In this document: piece after piece, positions 60,985-64,000 of the stretch
Layout of the letters: each line of letters opens with the position of its first letter
Position numbering within the stretch: position 1 is the stretch's first letter
Origin: Devosia geojensis
Lineage (GTDB): Bacteria > Pseudomonadota > Alphaproteobacteria > Rhizobiales > Devosiaceae
Reading direction: 5' to 3'
Length of the DNA: 64,000 nt
Assembly (NCBI RefSeq): GCF_000969415.1
Contig: NZ_JZEX01000039.1
Coordinates: forward strand, 38,502-102,501
Program-made: the position numbers and the translations under genes
Notes under the pieces: model-generated
What the model was told of the DNA's origin: nothing
What the model saw: the letters and a program-made list of their open reading frames with translations, nothing else
The model's database searches: none

Positions 60985-61016
60985 CTGTCAAGAAGTTGAC
61001 ATGCAGGTCGTATATG
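60985..61016 (+). promoter_or_regulatory. Pho-box-like site and -10 of the DUF1045-phnM-phnN operon
   Basis: CTGTCAA (60985-60991), 4 nt, TTGACAT (60996-61002) have the 7+4+7 form of a PhoB box. TATATG at 61011-61016 follows 8 bp later. The same bases form a perfect inverted repeat TGTCAA-GAAG-TTGACA, so a dimeric repressor (GntR/PhnF-like) is an alternative. The site is 49-80 nt upstream of the first gene. Confidence 0.45.
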
Positions 61017-61064
61017 CGGCCACGTTTCTTGAGCACATTTCCAAGCAGATTCGGAAAGAGACCG

Positions 61065-61766
61065 ATGGCCGAGCGTTACGCCGTCTACTACGCGCCCCCC
61101 GCCACCAGTGCCCTCTGGGAGCGCGCCGCCATCTGGCTCGGCCGGGACGCGGCGACCGGCGAGACCTTTGACGGCCCCGTGGCCGGCATGGACCGCAACC
61201 GGCTGCTCAATTTCACCGGCTCACCCAACCGTTACGGCTTCCATGCGACGCTGCGCTCGCCGATGCGGCTGCGCCGCGAAGCGGACGAGGGGGACCTTGC
61301 CGGAACGGTGTCGGACTTTGCCGAGGCGAACGCACCCTTCTCCATGGGACCGATGGAAATCCGCTCGCTCGACGGGTTCCTGGCCATCGTCCCCACGCAG
61401 CAGAGCGAGGAACTGACGGAGTTCGCCCAGGCCTGTGTCGAGGCGATGGAAGACCTGCGCGCGCCGCTCTCCGACAAGGAGCGCGCCCGGCGCACCGCGA
61501 GCGGCAGGCTCACCCCGCGCCAGCATGAACTCGTCGACCAGTACGGCTACCCCTATGTCGCCGAGCAGTACCGCTTCCACATGACGCTGACCGACCGGCT
61601 CGATCCGGAGGCGGCGCCGGAAATCCGGGCGGCGGCCGAAACCTGGTTCGGCCCGCTGCTCAACGGGGAAATGGTGCTCGATTCGGTCTCGATCTTTGTC
61701 GAGCCAGAGCCGGGGCTGGCTTTCCGACGCCGTGCCGACTTCGCGCTCAAGGGAGCCGCCCGATGA
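61065..61766 (+). CDS. DUF1045 protein of phosphonate metabolism
   Basis: The 233-residue protein is a two-His (2H) phosphoesterase-like fold: RYGFHATLRSPM and EQYRFHMTLTDRL carry the paired H-x-T/S motifs. The N-terminus is ERYAVYYAPPATSALWERAA with WLGRDAATGE. DUF1045 genes are typically found in phn operons of alphaproteobacteria, as here with phnM and phnN. The exact reaction is unproven, perhaps hydrolysis of a cyclic ribose phosphate. GAAAGAG precedes ATG 61065. The stop overlaps phnM by 4 nt. Confidence 0.9.
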   Translation: MAERYAVYYAPPATSALWERAAIWLGRDAATGETFDGPVAGMDRNRLLNFTGSPNRYGFHATLRSPMRLRREADEGDLAGTVSDFAEANAPFSMGPMEIRSLDGFLAIVPTQQSEELTEFAQACVEAMEDLRAPLSDKERARRTASGRLTPRQHELVDQYGYPYVAEQYRFHMTLTDRLDPEAAPEIRAAAETWFGPLLNGEMVLDSVSIFVEPEPGLAFRRRADFALKGAAR

Positions 61767-62890
61767 CCCCTGCCCTGCGCAATGCCCGGATCGTCCTTGC
61801 CGACCGGGAGATCGAGGGATCGCTCTCAATCGCAGAGGGCATGATCGCGTCGGTCGACGAGGGCGCCTGCGAGACGGGCGAGGACTTCGAGGGCGACTAC
61901 CTCATTGCCGGCCTCGTCGAACTGCATACCGACCACCTCGAATGGCATTACCGGCCGCGCCCGGGCGTCTACTGGGATCCGTTGGCGGCGCTCCACGCGC
62001 ATGACGCGCAGATCATCGGCTCGGGGATCACCACGGTGTTCGACGCGGTGCGCATCGGCTCGTCGCCGGACGTCCGGGACATGAGCATCCATGTCGAGCG
62101 CCTGGTCGGCGCCATCCGGCGCGGGCGCGACGAGAACCGGCTCAAAGCCGAGCACCTCGTCCACCTGCGCTGCGAATTGCCGACCGAGGACGTGGTCGAC
62201 CACTTCGAGACCTATGCCCGGCACGAGACGACGCAGCTCGCCTCGATGATGGACCATACGCCCGGCCAGCGCCAGTTCCGCACTATCGACGAATACAAGA
62301 AATGGTACGAGGCCGGGCGCACGCCGGAGGAGCTCGAGGTCTTCATCGCCGCGCGGCTCGAGGAGCATCACCGCTATTCGGCGCCCAACCGGCGCGCCAT
62401 CGTCACGCTCGCCGACGAGCTCGGCATCGCGCTCGCCAGCCATGACGACGCGACGCTCGAGCATGTGGAGGAGGCAGTCGAGGACGGGGTCGACATCGCC
62501 GAGTTCCCGACGACGCTGGAGGCTGCCTCGGCAGCGCATGACGCCGGGCTCGCGATCCTCATGGGTGCGCCGAACGTCGTGCGCGGGCAATCGCACTCGG
62601 GCAATATCTCGGCCACCGACCTGGTGCGCGCGGGACTGCTCGACGTCCTCAGTTCCGATTACGTGCCGTTCGCCCTGATGCAGGCGGCGTTCATCCTGCC
62701 GCAGCGGGTCGACAGCATCACGCTGCCGCAGGCGCTGGCGACGGTCACCCGCAATCCGGCGGAGGCCGCCGGGCTTGACGACAGGGGCGTCATCGCGCAG
62801 GGCAAGCGCGCCGACCTCGTGCGCGTCTCGCTCATCGGCGGACAGCCGGTGGTGCGCGCCGTCTGGCGCGCGGGCGTCAGGGTCGCCTGA
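61763..62890 (+). CDS. phnM: Alpha-D-ribose 1-methylphosphonate 5-triphosphate diphosphatase
   Basis: PhnM removes pyrophosphate from the triphosphate in the C-P lyase route. The 375-residue amidohydrolase-fold protein has ELHTDHLEWHYRPRPGVYWDP, with metal-binding His residues, LASMMDHTPGQRQF, LASHDDATLEHVEEAV, VVRGQSHSGNISATDL and LSSDYVPFALMQ. The ATG overlaps the DUF1045 stop and phnN follows after 2 nt. The core lyase genes phnGHIJKL are not in the window. Confidence 0.95.
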   Translation: MTPALRNARIVLADREIEGSLSIAEGMIASVDEGACETGEDFEGDYLIAGLVELHTDHLEWHYRPRPGVYWDPLAALHAHDAQIIGSGITTVFDAVRIGSSPDVRDMSIHVERLVGAIRRGRDENRLKAEHLVHLRCELPTEDVVDHFETYARHETTQLASMMDHTPGQRQFRTIDEYKKWYEAGRTPEELEVFIAARLEEHHRYSAPNRRAIVTLADELGIALASHDDATLEHVEEAVEDGVDIAEFPTTLEAASAAHDAGLAILMGAPNVVRGQSHSGNISATDLVRAGLLDVLSSDYVPFALMQAAFILPQRVDSITLPQALATVTRNPAEAAGLDDRGVIAQGKRADLVRVSLIGGQPVVRAVWRAGVRVA

Positions 62891-62892
62891 AG

Positions 62893-63459
62893 ATGGCGGG
62901 ACCGGGCACGCTCGTCCTCGTCGTCGGCCCCTCCGGCGTCGGCAAGGACACGCTCATCGCCGGGGCGAAAGATGCGCTCCGCGGCGACCCGGATTTCGTG
63001 TTCGTCCGGCGCATCGTGACGCGCAAGGCCGATGTCGAGGCCGAGGACCACGACACGATGGACCTCGCGAGCTTCATGGAAGCGGAGGCGGCGGGGCGCT
63101 TCGCGCTTTCCTGGCAGGCGCACGGCCTCAGCTACGCGCTGCCCGTTTCGGCAGCGACCGACGTAGCGCTGGGGCGGGTCGTCGTCGCCAATGGATCGAG
63201 GCATGTGATCGCGGAAGCGGTGCGCCGCTTTGCCCGCTGCAAGGTGGTGCTGGTGACCGCCGAGATCGCGCTGCGCGCCGAGCGGCTTTCCGCGCGCGGG
63301 CGCGAGACGCAGGTCGAGATCGCCGCGCGTCTCGCCCGCGAAGGCCCGCAGCTGCCTGAGGGGATCGAACCCACAATCGTCGATAATTCCGGAACGCTCG
63401 CCAACGGCATCGCCGCGTTCGTCATGGCCCTCAAGGGCCTTTCCGCGCAGGTTGCTTGA
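62893..63459 (+). CDS. phnN: Ribose 1,5-bisphosphate phosphokinase
   Basis: PhnN makes PRPP from ribose 1,5-bisphosphate, closing the phosphonate route. The 188-residue guanylate-kinase-like protein has Walker A GPSGVGKDT (~11-19), FVRRIVTRKADVEAEDHDT, FALSWQAHGLSYALP and an adenine-side LLSARGRETQVEIAARL-like stretch (RLSARGRETQVEIAARLAR). It lies 2 nt after phnM. Confidence 0.94.
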   Translation: MAGPGTLVLVVGPSGVGKDTLIAGAKDALRGDPDFVFVRRIVTRKADVEAEDHDTMDLASFMEAEAAGRFALSWQAHGLSYALPVSAATDVALGRVVVANGSRHVIAEAVRRFARCKVVLVTAEIALRAERLSARGRETQVEIAARLAREGPQLPEGIEPTIVDNSGTLANGIAAFVMALKGLSAQVA

Positions 63460-63516
63460 ACCGCAAGCGCGATCAACGCGTTATAACCCCTGGACAGGTT
63501 AAACAGGGGAACATCC

Positions 63517-63663
63517 ATGAGCCGCAACGGATTATATCTGGTGATCGCCATCCTGCTGGCGGTGGTCGTCATCTTCGGCATCTACACCTACCAGCAGGAG
63601 ACGCGGCCCGGCGTCGAGATACGGGTCGACGAGCAGGGACTTTCGATCGATGGTAATGGCTGA
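63517..63663 (+). CDS. Very small single-helix membrane protein
   Basis: A 48-codon gene starts at ATG 63517 with AGGGGA upstream. It encodes MSRNGLYLVIAILLAVVVIF, a single membrane helix, followed by a short hydrophilic tail with YQQETRPGVEIRVDEQ. Its stop at 63661-63663 overlaps the next gene's start. It is probably an inner-membrane small protein; function unknown. It is below common length cut-offs, so its reality rests on the ribosome site, the helix and coupling to the next gene. Confidence 0.65.
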   Translation: MSRNGLYLVIAILLAVVVIFGIYTYQQETRPGVEIRVDEQGLSIDGNG

Positions 63664-63880
63664 CGAACCGGATGCGCAGGAGAGCTTCGACCGGCGCGCG
63701 CTCATCGAGTCGGTGATCGCCGCCGAGCTCGAACGGCAGGCCCTGGAGGGCGCCCAGCGCATAGACGTCACCGCGATGGCCGAGGCGATCGAAGCGGCGC
63801 TCGCTGCCAACGAGCCGGCCGAACCCGATTTCGACGACGGTCGGCGGCCGGAAGAGCTCAACGCCACCAACGACGACTGA
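63656..63880 (+). CDS. Small acidic protein, unknown function
   Basis: The ~74-residue protein is strongly acidic and helical (SFDRRALIESVIAAELERQALEGAQ, IDVTAMAEAIEAALAANE), with no membrane segment. It could start at ATG 63650 or 63656. The start overlaps the end of the single-helix gene, so the two are probably translationally coupled and possibly act together. No family is recognised. Confidence 0.55.
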   Translation: MADEPDAQESFDRRALIESVIAAELERQALEGAQRIDVTAMAEAIEAALAANEPAEPDFDDGRRPEELNATNDD

Positions 63881-63923
63881 GGCATAGGCCGGATACACGC
63901 TGATACCGGTGGCTCCATCGCCT

Positions 63924-63943
63924 CCCTCCCCTCGAGGGGAGGG
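63924..63943. repeat. Perfect 20-bp CTCCC palindrome next to adapter
   Basis: CCCTCCCCTCGAGGGGAGGG is a perfect palindrome with a TCGA centre. It belongs to the same CTCCC group as the elements at 16863-16998. Six bases later the adapter sequence begins, so this repeat probably marks the true end of assembled genome. Confidence 0.75.
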
Positions 63944-63949
63944 AACGAG

Positions 63950-63982
63950 CCGTCCCTTATACACATCTGACGCTGCCGACGA
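63950..63982 (+). other. Nextera adapter sequence (library contamination)
   Basis: Bases 63950-63968 match the 19-bp transposase mosaic end with two C-for-T differences. 63969-63982, GACGCTGCCGACGA, exactly match the read-1 adapter tail. The last bases 63983-64000 follow on and cannot be assigned. Treat everything from 63950 as artificial. The frame running in from the right reads RQRQMCIRD, a familiar adapter translation. Confidence 0.95.
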
Positions 63983-64000
63983 GCGGCCAAGTTGAAGAGC

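Noticed and set aside
60918..61058. 11-bp direct repeat GATTCGGAAAG at 60918-60928 and 61048-61058
   Set aside because: The second copy serves as a ribosome site for the DUF1045 gene and the first lies at the start of the divergent kinase gene; two copies are too few to claim regulation.
63532..63990. Minus-strand open frame beginning in the last bases of the window
   Set aside because: Its first residues are translated adapter, and it is antisense to two small genes.

Overview
The window is a G+C-rich chromosomal stretch from an alphaproteobacterium, almost certainly of the order Hyphomicrobiales (Rhizobiales). The evidence is the gene orders rimP-nusA-ylxR/L7Ae-infB, trmB-metK-lnt and tsaB-rimI-fur/mur-plsC, a Fur protein without the CxxC zinc motif, and many ABC uptake operons. 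A Devosia-like genus is plausible but is my inference and not demonstrated. No rRNA, tRNA, CRISPR, phage or insertion sequence was found. Coding density is high, and most genes sit in tight operons with 1-4 nt overlaps.

Layout. 1-3452: the translation/transcription operon infB(partial)-ylxR-nusA-rimP on the minus strand with a good sigma70-like promoter. 3544-5256: a frameshifted alpha/beta hydrolase, a small secreted protein and an HxlR regulator. 5456-9795 (minus): trmB, a degraded DUF5615/DUF433 toxin-antitoxin pair inserted between trmB and metK, then metK and lnt. 9931-12324 (plus): tsaB-rimI-fur(mur)-plsC. 12745-20491 (plus): a self-contained sugar-type ABC operon with its own LacI repressor, tandem operators, an FAD oxidoreductase and a terminal protein of unknown function. 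20664-27262: an SH3b protein, then a minus-strand set araC, arcD-arcA-nhaC-exoD (arginine deiminase, antiporters and a membrane protein). 27718-32260: stress/membrane proteins, a membrane-anchored hydrolase and an unusual MliC-amidohydrolase fusion. 32328-36087: the sitABCD manganese/iron importer behind a Mur/Fur-like box. 36124-44310: SelO, gamma carbonic anhydrase and an overlapping operon that converts propionyl-CoA to succinyl-CoA. 44302-48843: ugpBAEC (glycerol-3-phosphate uptake) behind a three-unit Pho-box-like array. 48842-50690: SIMPL protein and a Gfo/Idh/MocA oxidoreductase. 50701-55944 (minus): a peptide/opine-type ABC operon with a fused double ATPase. 56193-60911: small enzymes, a galactose-dehydrogenase-like protein and glycerate 2-kinase. 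61065-63459: DUF1045-phnM-phnN (phosphonate metabolism) behind another Pho-box-like site. 63517-63880: two very small genes.

Two themes recur. First, strong hairpins or nested palindromes sit just after the solute-binding-protein gene in all three SBP-permease operons, and a related CTCCC-type palindromic element splits sitB from sitC; these look like dispersed structured repeats used or tolerated as mRNA processing/stability elements. Second, ugp and phn each carry Pho-box-like repeats, suggesting two phosphate-starvation responses in the same 20 kb.

Quality warning: bases 63950-63982 match a Nextera transposase adapter (mosaic end plus read-1 tail, two mismatches), so the last ~50 bases are library sequence and not genome. 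They directly follow a CTCCC palindrome where the assembly probably broke.
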